Notes under the pieces: generated by a model
Database searches by the model: none
Seen by the model: the letters and a program-made list of their open reading frames with translations, nothing else
What the model was told of the DNA's origin: nothing
Made by a program: the position numbers and the translations under genes
Origin: a virus
Strand: one strand, 5' to 3'
Length of the DNA: 60,147 nt
Virus record (IMG/VR): IMGVR_UViG_3300017720_000006
Location: 1-60,147 of that record
In this document: piece by piece, positions 1 to 6,757 of the stretch
Position numbering within the stretch: position 1 is the stretch's first letter
Layout of the letters: every line of letters begins with the position of its first letter

Positions 1-1
1 A

Positions 2-3000
2 AGTGCAGGATATACTCCAATACTATCTAATGAAGCTCATACTTTTCCAGCAACAAAAGCAGGTGCAGTATCAGATTTTACAAACTCAGGAACATCAATA
101 GAAGTATACAGAGGAGCAACAAGACTTACTCCAGTAGCAAACACAGGTACACCGGGAACAGACCAATTCTCAGTTACAACTAACTCTGATACTAATATTA
201 CAGTAGGTAGTTATACACTTAACACTGCATCAGCACATGCTAATGTAACGATTGGCAATCATAGTTCTTTCACAACCTCAGCTAATACTGCAGAGATAGA
301 ATACTCTATAAATATAGAAAATGAACTCACAGTAACAAAAGCACAAACTTTCACAAAATCAAAAGAAGGAGATGATGGAGCTGCAGGGGGCACTGGCCCA
401 AGAACTGCTACTGGTTACATTTTCTATCAATCATCAAGTTCGAGTTCACCAGGTAATCCTTCAAACGCAGGAATATCATACAGCTTTAGCACTAGCTTAT
501 TAAGCGGTGGTGTAATTGGTACAGGTGGTACAAATTGGAATCAAATACAACCTACATACACAGGTAGCAACTCTAATAAATATTGGTATGCATACTTTAG
601 TGTTGTTGAAGATGAATTTAATGATAGTACACCAACGATTACATTCTCACAAGCCTATCAAGGACAGAACTTTACAGGTCTTGTAACATTTACAGGAACT
701 AACTCAATAACAGATGGTACTAACACTCATACAGGAATCACATCTTCAGATCTAGGTTCAAGTGGTACTACTACAATTGATGGGGGAAGAATTACAACAG
801 GAACAATTGATGCTGCACGAATAAATATTGCAGGTAAAGATATATCTGACCTAAATAACGATTCTGGATTTACAGACGATGATAAAGCAAACTCAGCCTT
901 TACACAAGCTAACTCAGCATTTTCCAAAGGTAATACAGCACATACAGCAGCTAACTCAGCATTTGGACAAGCAAACTCAGCATTTTCCAAAGGTAATACA
1001 GCACATACAGCAGCTAATTCAGCACATGCTGCAGCAAACACAAAAGTAACCCATGCCGCAGTTAACTCATCATCAACTATAGTAGGTGGTGGAATAGGTG
1101 GATGGAGCATAACAACTTACCATATAGCAGGTGGAGGTATTGTAGGAAACTTTACAACAAACGATAACACACAAGGCAATGCTTCATTCTTAAACACAGG
1201 GGGCCTTTTACTAGGGTCAGACGGTTTTATTTCTGCAAATCAATTTTATATAGACACTGCAGGTAACGCTAAATTTAAAGGAGAACTACAAGCTGCAACA
1301 GGAAGTTTTAGCGGAAGTATATCAGTAGGTGCATTTAACACAGCAGCTGGAAGTTCCACTTTATCAGGCACAGTTAATAGTGCATTTACACAAGCAAACT
1401 CAGCCTTTACACAAGCTAACTCAGCATTTGGACAAGCAAACTCAGCTTTTGGTCAAGCAAATTCAGCTTTTGGTCAAGCAAATACTGCTACAACAAATGC
1501 CGCATCAGCAGATACAAAAGCGGGCAACGCTTTTACACAAGCTAATACTGCTACTACTAACGCAGCAGCAGCTGATACAAAAGCAGGTAATGCTTTCGGT
1601 CAAGCTAACACGGCTACGACTAATGCAGCCGCGGCTGATACAAAAGCGGGCAATGCATATGGGCAGGCTAACACAGCTACTACCAATGCTGCCTCGGCAG
1701 ACACAAAAGCAGGTAATGCTTATGGACAAGCCAATACTGCAACAACAAATGCAGCAGCTGCAGATACAAAAGCAGGCAATGCATACGGTCAAGCGAATAC
1801 TGCAACTACCAATGCAGCAACTGCTCAAAGTACCGCAGACTCAAAAGTTACTCACGCCGCAGTAAATGCTTCATCAACAGTAGTTGGCGGAGGTATTGGT
1901 GGTTGGTCAATCAGTCAATATCACTTAGCAGGTGGTGGAATCGTAGGTAACTTTACTACTACTGATAGTACGCAAGGTAATAATGCTTTCTTAAATACAG
2001 GTGGTATATTACTAGGATCGGATGGATTTATATCTGCTAATACATTTATGATTGATACAGCAGGTAATGCAAAATTCAAAGGTACACTTGAAGGAGATGA
2101 CATAGTAGTAAATGGTACACTTGTAGTGCCTTCATCTGGTGCCAATGTATCTGGTAGTACTGTAGGTAGCTGGTCTACCAACACTATGGATAACAAACAT
2201 ATTGTAAGTGTAGGTAGTGGCCCGGGCTTTTATCAAGGATTTGTAAGATTGACTGGTGGAACAAACCATGTTAAGACTATTAGTATTCAAGCAAGAACAG
2301 GTAGTTCTACTGCAAGTGACGGAACATTAATTTATGAAACTCCTAGGGTAGACCAATATACAGCAGGTAACTTATCAGAAGGTAGACTATTCTCTAGTGC
2401 ACAAACAGCTAATATGCCGATTGCATTTACATATACAGGCTCCGGTAATGTATCAATGTTTATAAGAGCTCAAGCAGATACGGGGCCAGATACAGTAGGT
2501 TCAGCGGAAGCAAGATTTATCAAGTTTGGAACAACAGATCCAGTATTTAGTTTTGCAAACCAAACAGGTGTAGCATTAAATACTGCAACATATTCAAACA
2601 CACAAGTAGTTGGAGGATTCCAAGGAACAAAAACAGCAAGTATAAGTAATACTTCTTTCACAAGATTTAAAATTGATAATGGAAGTTTTGGAACTTCAAA
2701 TCAAAATATAGCAAATGGAAGTTATATCAATGTTGAGATTACTTCAGCAAATGCAAATCTTACCGCAAGAACTTCAACTGTTACTATAGGAGAAGCCTCA
2801 GCAGACTATACTGTAACAACTGGAGGCACCTCTGGAGGCGGAGGAGGCAATCCGCCAGGAGGCGGAGGAGGTTGTTTCGTACAAGGAACTCCTGTCGTCA
2901 TGGCTGATGGAACTACGAAAGCAATCGAAGATGTAACTGCTGGAGAAAATGTAAAATCATTCAGACATTCAAGTTTATCACTCGATGAAAATGCTTGGGA

Positions 3001-3364
3001 AACTTGGACAACTCCAGAAATAGGCAGTGGAAGTTTTGGAACTTCAAATGTTGTCGAGGTAACAGACCCCCATTCACATACAAATTATTATTGGATTAAT
3101 TATAATTTAAAAGTTACTAATGAACATCCAATGTTAACATTTAAAGATGATGTATTTAAATTTGTAATAGTAGAAGATTTAAGAGTTGGGGACTTTTTAA
3201 TCTGTGAAGATGGAACTAGAGAAGAAATATTTGCGATACCTAAAGTAACACAATCTTGTATTACTCATAATATGGATGTAGAAGATGATGATACTTATGT
3301 AGTACGCGGTGGAAATAATAAAGGATACGTTGCACATAACGTAGGTGGGAATCAGAAGGCATAA
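2..3364 (+). CDS. Tail/fibre protein (5'-truncated) with C-terminal Hint domain
   Basis: The reading frame is open from the window edge to TAA at 3362-3364, giving 1120 visible residues; the start is outside the window. There is no in-frame ATG before 2048, so a tool that needs ATG sees only the last 438 residues. Visible order: beta-rich, Thr/Ser-rich domain (residues 1-280, with a collagen-like KEGDDGAAGGTGP stretch near 122); an IDAARINIAGKDISDLN segment typical of central-fibre/tip proteins; Ala/Asn-rich repeats; two copies of an 80-residue module; a beta domain; a Gly-rich linker (about 941-957); and a Hint domain (958-1113) followed by only VGGNQKA. It is probably a tail-tip or central fibre protein (gpJ-like) that mediates host contact. 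The next gene overlaps its stop by one base (TAATG). Tail assignment is confident; the exact role is inferred. Confidence 0.75.
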   Translation, partial: SAGYTPILSNEAHTFPATKAGAVSDFTNSGTSIEVYRGATRLTPVANTGTPGTDQFSVTTNSDTNITVGSYTLNTASAHANVTIGNHSSFTTSANTAEIEYSINIENELTVTKAQTFTKSKEGDDGAAGGTGPRTATGYIFYQSSSSSSPGNPSNAGISYSFSTSLLSGGVIGTGGTNWNQIQPTYTGSNSNKYWYAYFSVVEDEFNDSTPTITFSQAYQGQNFTGLVTFTGTNSITDGTNTHTGITSSDLGSSGTTTIDGGRITTGTIDAARINIAGKDISDLNNDSGFTDDDKANSAFTQANSAFSKGNTAHTAANSAFGQANSAFSKGNTAHTAANSAHAAANTKVTHAAVNSSSTIVGGGIGGWSITTYHIAGGGIVGNFTTNDNTQGNASFLNTGGLLLGSDGFISANQFYIDTAGNAKFKGELQAATGSFSGSISVGAFNTAAGSSTLSGTVNSAFTQANSAFTQANSAFGQANSAFGQANSAFGQANTATTNAASADTKAGNAFTQANTATTNAAAADTKAGNAFGQANTATTNAAAADTKAGNAYGQANTATTNAASADTKAGNAYGQANTATTNAAAADTKAGNAYGQANTATTNAATAQSTADSKVTHAAVNASSTVVGGGIGGWSISQYHLAGGGIVGNFTTTDSTQGNNAFLNTGGILLGSDGFISANTFMIDTAGNAKFKGTLEGDDIVVNGTLVVPSSGANVSGSTVGSWSTNTMDNKHIVSVGSGPGFYQGFVRLTGGTNHVKTISIQARTGSSTASDGTLIYETPRVDQYTAGNLSEGRLFSSAQTANMPIAFTYTGSGNVSMFIRAQADTGPDTVGSAEARFIKFGTTDPVFSFANQTGVALNTATYSNTQVVGGFQGTKTASISNTSFTRFKIDNGSFGTSNQNIANGSYINVEITSANANLTARTSTVTIGEASADYTVTTGGTSGGGGGNPPGGGGGCFVQGTPVVMADGTTKAIEDVTAGENVKSFRHSSLSLDENAWETWTTPEIGSGSFGTSNVVEVTDPHSHTNYYWINYNLKVTNEHPMLTFKDDVFKFVIVEDLRVGDFLICEDGTREEIFAIPKVTQSCITHNMDVEDDDTYVVRGGNNKGYVAHNVGGNQKA
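1043..1282 (+). repeat. 80-residue module, copy 1
   Basis: Codes for an 80-residue block starting KVTHAAVNSSSTIVGGG and ending IDTAGNAKFKG inside the first tail gene. A second copy of exactly the same length (240 bases) lies at 1844-2083 with diverged codons, so the duplication is old or kept by selection on the protein. The two copies bracket the Ala/Asn-rich repeat tract. Confidence 0.85.
1475..1789 (+). repeat. Five 63-base coding repeats (21 residues each)
   Basis: Five consecutive in-frame units of 63 bases, each coding for QANTATTNAA-x-ADTKAGNA(F/Y)(T/G); a sixth, degenerate unit follows from 1790. A looser series of QANSAF units precedes it. The composition suggests a trimeric alpha-helical or mixed shaft segment in the fibre. 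Codon differences between units show they are not a recent exact amplification. Confidence 0.85.
1844..2083 (+). repeat. 80-residue module, copy 2
   Basis: Second copy of the 80-residue module of the tail gene, starting KVTHAAVNASSTVVGGG and ending IDTAGNAKFKG, in the same frame and of the same length as the copy at 1043-1282. Confidence 0.85.
2873..3340 (+). other. Hint (intein-like, BIL-type) domain at the end of the tail protein
   Basis: 156 residues. It begins with Cys (CFVQGTPVVMADGTTKAIED, the N-terminal splicing block A), has a TNEHP motif in LKVTNEHPML (block B TxxH), a VEDLRVGDFL segment and ends in YVAHN (block G, terminal His-Asn). The residue after Asn is Val, not Cys/Ser/Thr, and only seven residues follow, so ordinary protein splicing should not occur. 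This matches bacterial intein-like domains, which cleave or transfer the upstream protein rather than splice. A Gly-rich linker precedes the Cys. There is no homing endonuclease insert. The domain call is strong; the cleavage outcome is inferred. Confidence 0.85.
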
Positions 3365-3804
3365 TGGACTATATAATTAAAACAGGAACAGACAGCGAAG
3401 GAAACGCAGTTACTACAACACTTAATGTACAAATGAATTTTGTATGGGAGTATTCTAATCATGAAACTCAACATTTTGTAAATAATCAAGAAATGCCAAG
3501 AATAAGAGAAAATGACATGGTAAAGATGGTTAGACTAAAAATTACAGGAAAAGATGATACTTCCTCAAATGCCAGTCACTTAGTTGAAGGGCAGAATGAC
3601 CAAGAACACGAAGAATATGAAAAAGTTTACTTACCTTGGAGAGCCAAAGCAGGGGGTGAACTATCAGGATTTGTCACTCCCTATCAAAACGTAACTGAGG
3701 CTATAATGCTTAACTGGGCAAAAACTATCATGTTAGAAGAAGACAAACTACTAGCGTTAAAAGATAAATTTGCTCGAACATTGTATGGAGATAGATATAA
3801 CTAA
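3364..3804 (+). CDS. Conserved-looking phage structural or accessory protein, unknown
   Basis: 146 residues, acidic, no signal peptide or membrane segment. The ATG overlaps the stop of the tail gene (TAATG), so it is translationally coupled to the Hint-domain protein. The C-terminal half (KTIMLEEDKLLALKDKFARTLYGDRYN region) is helical and charged; the N-terminal half is beta-like. I recognise no family. Its position directly after the tail protein suggests a virion component, tail chaperone or a partner that acts on the Hint domain. After its stop comes a 95-base gap that holds a promoter. Confidence 0.7.
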   Translation: MDYIIKTGTDSEGNAVTTTLNVQMNFVWEYSNHETQHFVNNQEMPRIRENDMVKMVRLKITGKDDTSSNASHLVEGQNDQEHEEYEKVYLPWRAKAGGELSGFVTPYQNVTEAIMLNWAKTIMLEEDKLLALKDKFARTLYGDRYN

Positions 3805-3838
3805 AAACGGACTTTTCTAGTTAGCACATATGCCTCTC

Positions 3839-3878
3839 AAAAATAGTTCTTGACATCACCTCTTATTTTTGATATAAT
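3839..3878 (+). promoter_or_regulatory. Sigma70-type promoter P1 with AAAAATAGTTC box
   Basis: TTGACA at 3850-3855, 17-base spacer, TATAAT at 3873-3878, and AAAAATAGTTC directly upstream (3839-3849). Transcription should start near 3885. AGGAG at 3888-3892 is the ribosome site for ATG 3900. It is the only member of the family on the plus strand and should drive the small tail proteins and the two giant fibres. Confidence 0.88.
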
Positions 3879-3899
3879 TTAGCATATAGGAGTATAAAT

Positions 3900-4238
3900 A
3901 TGGCAGCAGGAAATTATGATATAGTTATTGACCAAGGCAGTGATTTTGCTTTGGAATTTGCTTTAGCCCAAGACGGCACAGCAGTTAATCTTAGTAACCA
4001 CAGTGTTACAGCACAACTACGTCCTACCCCTTCTTCCAATACTCTTACAGCAACATTTACTTGTACAGTTACAGACACAGCTAATGGTAAGTTCACTATG
4101 AAATTAGGACATGCTCTTACTGCAAATATAGCTGCAGGTAAATATTATTATGATACTGAAATTTTTAATTCTAGTGCAAATACAATCACTAGATTGGTTC
4201 AAGGTGTAGCAAGAGTTACACAGAATGTGACAAGATAA
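3900..4238 (+). CDS. Small beta-rich tail/virion protein
   Basis: 112 residues, first gene after promoter P1, with AGGAG seven bases before the ATG. It starts AAGNYDIVIDQGSDFALEFA, predicted all-beta, alternating Thr/Ala/Asn, with the immunoglobulin-like look of phage tail accessory domains (similar to N-terminal domains of baseplate upper proteins). No membrane segment. Its stop overlaps the next ATG (TAATG), so the two are likely coupled. Function within the tail is not recognised. Confidence 0.72.
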   Translation: MAAGNYDIVIDQGSDFALEFALAQDGTAVNLSNHSVTAQLRPTPSSNTLTATFTCTVTDTANGKFTMKLGHALTANIAAGKYYYDTEIFNSSANTITRLVQGVARVTQNVTR

Positions 4239-4618
4239 TGGCAACAACTATATCAATTACTCCACAAACACAGACTATAAATGCCACTGCACAAACCACT
4301 ACACTAACAATTTCTAACGCCATAGGCGGAGATACTTCAGCTGCTTCAGGTATCACACTTACTTCACCAGTAGGTACTATCTCAACAGCTTCAAATGTAG
4401 AGGAAGCACTCAACTTTCTTGCCAACCAATTTTTTGTATCAACAACAGCTCCTACGTCAAGTACAACAGACTTGGCAGAAGGAGATTTATATTATGATAC
4501 TGATGATAATCAGTTAAAGATCTACCGAGAAACATCTAGTGGAACATTTGAATTTGTCCCTATAATGATAGGTAACAACTCAGCGGACTCAGATACGGTA
4601 GACGCAGGGAGCTTTTAA
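4238..4618 (+). CDS. Small tail protein ending in DAGSF
   Basis: 126 residues, Thr/Ser-rich. The C-terminal part (GDLYYDTDDNQLKIYRETS) is the phage-fibre motif in which a predicted beta hairpin reads YDT-x-x-x-x-LKIY. It ends DTVDAGSF, closely resembling the TLDGGTF end of the following gene, which suggests a shared C-terminal docking element. Start ATG overlaps the previous stop. Probably a fibre or baseplate accessory component; specific role unknown. Confidence 0.7.
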   Translation: MATTISITPQTQTINATAQTTTLTISNAIGGDTSAASGITLTSPVGTISTASNVEEALNFLANQFFVSTTAPTSSTTDLAEGDLYYDTDDNQLKIYRETSSGTFEFVPIMIGNNSADSDTVDAGSF

Positions 4619-4636
4619 GCTCGATAGGATAAAATC

Positions 4637-6208
4637 ATGGCACAAACCATTAAAATCAAAAGAAGTAGTAGTACCGCCGCTCCTACCTCCTTGGGTCAAG
4701 GTGAGTTAGCGTATTCGTCTAATTCCAAAAAGCTCTTTGTAGGACACCCAACTTCTTCAGCAGTAACAACAATAGGGGGAGACTTATTTGTCGAAATGCT
4801 CGACCATACAGCTGGTACTCTTACAGCGAGTTCAGCAGTAGTCGTAGACGCCTCTAGTAAAATAGACCAATTAAAAACTGGTAATATTGTAGTTACTGGC
4901 TCAAATAATACTATTAGTACTGCCTCTGGTAATTTAACAATAGCACCAGCAGGGTCACTAGTAATAACACACGGCGGAACACTTAGCTTAGCAAGTCAAG
5001 CTACCTCTTTAACCATTCCCGATAATGAAGCAGCAGCTTTAGACATAAATGAAGGCGGAACCTCTTATGTTAAATTTATCACAACAAATGGTGCAGAAGA
5101 AGTAGAAATCAACAAAGATGTTGACTTGAATGGAGCGTTAGATGTTTCAGGAGCAGCAACTTTAGGATCAGCAGTAGTTACAGGTAACTTAACGGTAAAC
5201 ACAGACAAATTTACAGTAGCAAGTGGTACAGGTAATACATTAGTAGCAGGTACTTTAGATGTAACTGGAAACTCAACTTTAACAGGAAACTTAGAAGTTG
5301 ATGGTGCTTTACAAGCTGATGGCAATGTAACACTTGGTAACGCATCAGGCGATACAATAACAGTAACAGGTACAGCAACCTTCACAGAGTCAGCAGACTT
5401 TGATGGTGGAATGACAGTAGCAGGTTCACAGACTGTGGACATGGGCGGAAATAAAGTTACTAATATCGGTACTCCAGTACAAGCTACAGATGCAGTAACA
5501 AAAGCATATGTAGATGGTGTAAAACAAGCACTTGATATTAAAGATTCAGTAAGAGTTGGTTCACAATCAAACTTATCAGCAGCATATAACAACGGTACTA
5601 GTGGTGTCGGAGCGACACTGACAGCAGATGGAAATGGGGCTGTAACAATAGACAGCGTTGCATTAACTTCTGGAGATAGAGTACTTGTTAAGGCTCAAAC
5701 AGCTGGACTACAAAATGGTATCTATTCTGTAACAACAGTTGGTGATGTTTCAAACCCATATGTTCTTACAAGAGCAACAGACGCAGATAGCTCATCAGAA
5801 GTTACTGGTGGTATGTTTACATTTGTAGAAGAAGGAAGTGACGCAGACGCAGGTTTCGTACTTTCAAACATAACTGGCTCAGCAACAATCGGAACATCTG
5901 TTATAACAATGACTCAGTTCTCAGGAGCTGGTAGTGTTACTGCAGGAAACGGTTTAGCAAAATCAGGAAACACACTTTCTCTTAATGTAGATGATACTAC
6001 AATAGAGATAAACTCAGACACAGCAAGATTAAAAGGAGTAAGTTCTTTACCAGAAGGCACACTACTATATGGTGCAAATGGTGGAAGTTCATTTGCTTCT
6101 TTATCAATCGGAACATATGACTCAACAAATTCAGTAGGACAAGTTCTACAAGTTGGGGCAAACGGAACAATAGTATGGACAAATACATTAGATGGAGGAA
6201 CATTCTAA
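4637..6208 (+). CDS. Tail fibre-like protein
   Basis: 523 residues. The N-terminus (TIKIKRSSSTAAPTSLGQGE) is the attachment-type motif found in many phage fibre proteins. Residues about 75-270 are short beta repeats (LDVTGNSTLTGNLEVDGAL style), followed by PVQATDAVTKAYVDG, a recurrent tail-fibre motif, then a globular domain and the C-terminal TLDGGTF. No membrane segment. It lies between small tail proteins in the P1 unit. It may be a trimeric side fibre; receptor unknown. Confidence 0.78.
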   Translation: MAQTIKIKRSSSTAAPTSLGQGELAYSSNSKKLFVGHPTSSAVTTIGGDLFVEMLDHTAGTLTASSAVVVDASSKIDQLKTGNIVVTGSNNTISTASGNLTIAPAGSLVITHGGTLSLASQATSLTIPDNEAAALDINEGGTSYVKFITTNGAEEVEINKDVDLNGALDVSGAATLGSAVVTGNLTVNTDKFTVASGTGNTLVAGTLDVTGNSTLTGNLEVDGALQADGNVTLGNASGDTITVTGTATFTESADFDGGMTVAGSQTVDMGGNKVTNIGTPVQATDAVTKAYVDGVKQALDIKDSVRVGSQSNLSAAYNNGTSGVGATLTADGNGAVTIDSVALTSGDRVLVKAQTAGLQNGIYSVTTVGDVSNPYVLTRATDADSSSEVTGGMFTFVEEGSDADAGFVLSNITGSATIGTSVITMTQFSGAGSVTAGNGLAKSGNTLSLNVDDTTIEINSDTARLKGVSSLPEGTLLYGANGGSSFASLSIGTYDSTNSVGQVLQVGANGTIVWTNTLDGGTF

Positions 6209-6209
6209 T

Positions 6210-6419
6210 ATGTCTCACGTAATAAAAGTAAAAAGGTCAGAAACGGCGGGAGCTGCACCAGGAACAGACGATTTGCAAACACATGAAATTGCAATGAATG
6301 TTCACGAACAGAAAGTTTATACTAAAGCTGCAAACGGAAGTATTGTGACTATTGCTAGTCACAATCCCGATCAGCTAACAACTCAAGATTTACTCGCCTT
6401 TTCAATAGCATTAGGATAA
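6210..6419 (+). CDS. Small tail protein with IKVKRS N-terminal motif
   Basis: 69 residues from ATG 6210, preceded by GGAGGA at 6194-6199; an earlier in-frame ATG at 6192 lies inside the upstream gene and is less likely. It starts SHVIKVKRSETAGAAPG and continues EIAMNVHEQKVYT, the same layout as the first 35 residues of the 523-aa fibre upstream. It looks like a free-standing version of that N-terminal domain, perhaps a connector for fibres. Confidence 0.7.
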   Translation: MSHVIKVKRSETAGAAPGTDDLQTHEIAMNVHEQKVYTKAANGSIVTIASHNPDQLTTQDLLAFSIALG

Positions 6420-6423
6420 GATT

Positions 6424-6756
6424 ATGGCATCAGCATTTAAAACAGCAACAAGCGCAAATGTGGGTACAAGTTTAGCAACAGTATACACTTGCCCATCAAA
6501 CACCACTACCACTATTATAGGATTATATCTTTGTAATCAGAGTGGAGGGGCGGCCGAAGCAAATGTAGAGTTTTACGATGCATCGTCAACTACCCATGTA
6601 GGTATAGTATCACAAATAGAAATACCAGGACAATCTACACTCGCACCAGTCGGGGGAGATGCTAAAGTAGTACTAGAAGCAGGAGACGCAATAAAAGTTC
6701 AATCGAACATAGCCTCCTCAATAGATGTAGTACTAAGTTATTTGGAGCAAACATAA
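6424..6756 (+). CDS. Small beta-sandwich virion protein
   Basis: 110 residues. It begins ASAFKTATSANVGTSLATVY and contains TTTIIGLYLCNQSG and DASSTTHVGIVSQIEIPG: a beta-sandwich pattern seen in small structural proteins of marine podo- and myoviruses. Two Cys are present (CPS, LCNQ). No signal or membrane segment. It sits four bases after the previous stop and one base before the next ATG, in the tail operon. Precise role unknown. Confidence 0.7.
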   Translation: MASAFKTATSANVGTSLATVYTCPSNTTTTIIGLYLCNQSGGAAEANVEFYDASSTTHVGIVSQIEIPGQSTLAPVGGDAKVVLEAGDAIKVQSNIASSIDVVLSYLEQT

Positions 6757-6757
6757 A

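Noticed and set aside
1475-1789. CRISPR-like array
   Set aside because: The 63-base units are contiguous, coding and variable at third positions; there are no spacers or cas genes.
1329-1865. Long Leu/Gln-rich frames overlapping the tail repeat (both strands)
   Set aside because: They are other-frame readings of the 63-base repeat of the tail gene; repeat DNA stays open in several frames by chance. No ribosome site or domain.
2873-3340. Splicing intein
   Set aside because: No Cys/Ser/Thr follows the terminal Asn, only seven residues remain, and no homing endonuclease is present. A BIL-type Hint is the better call.
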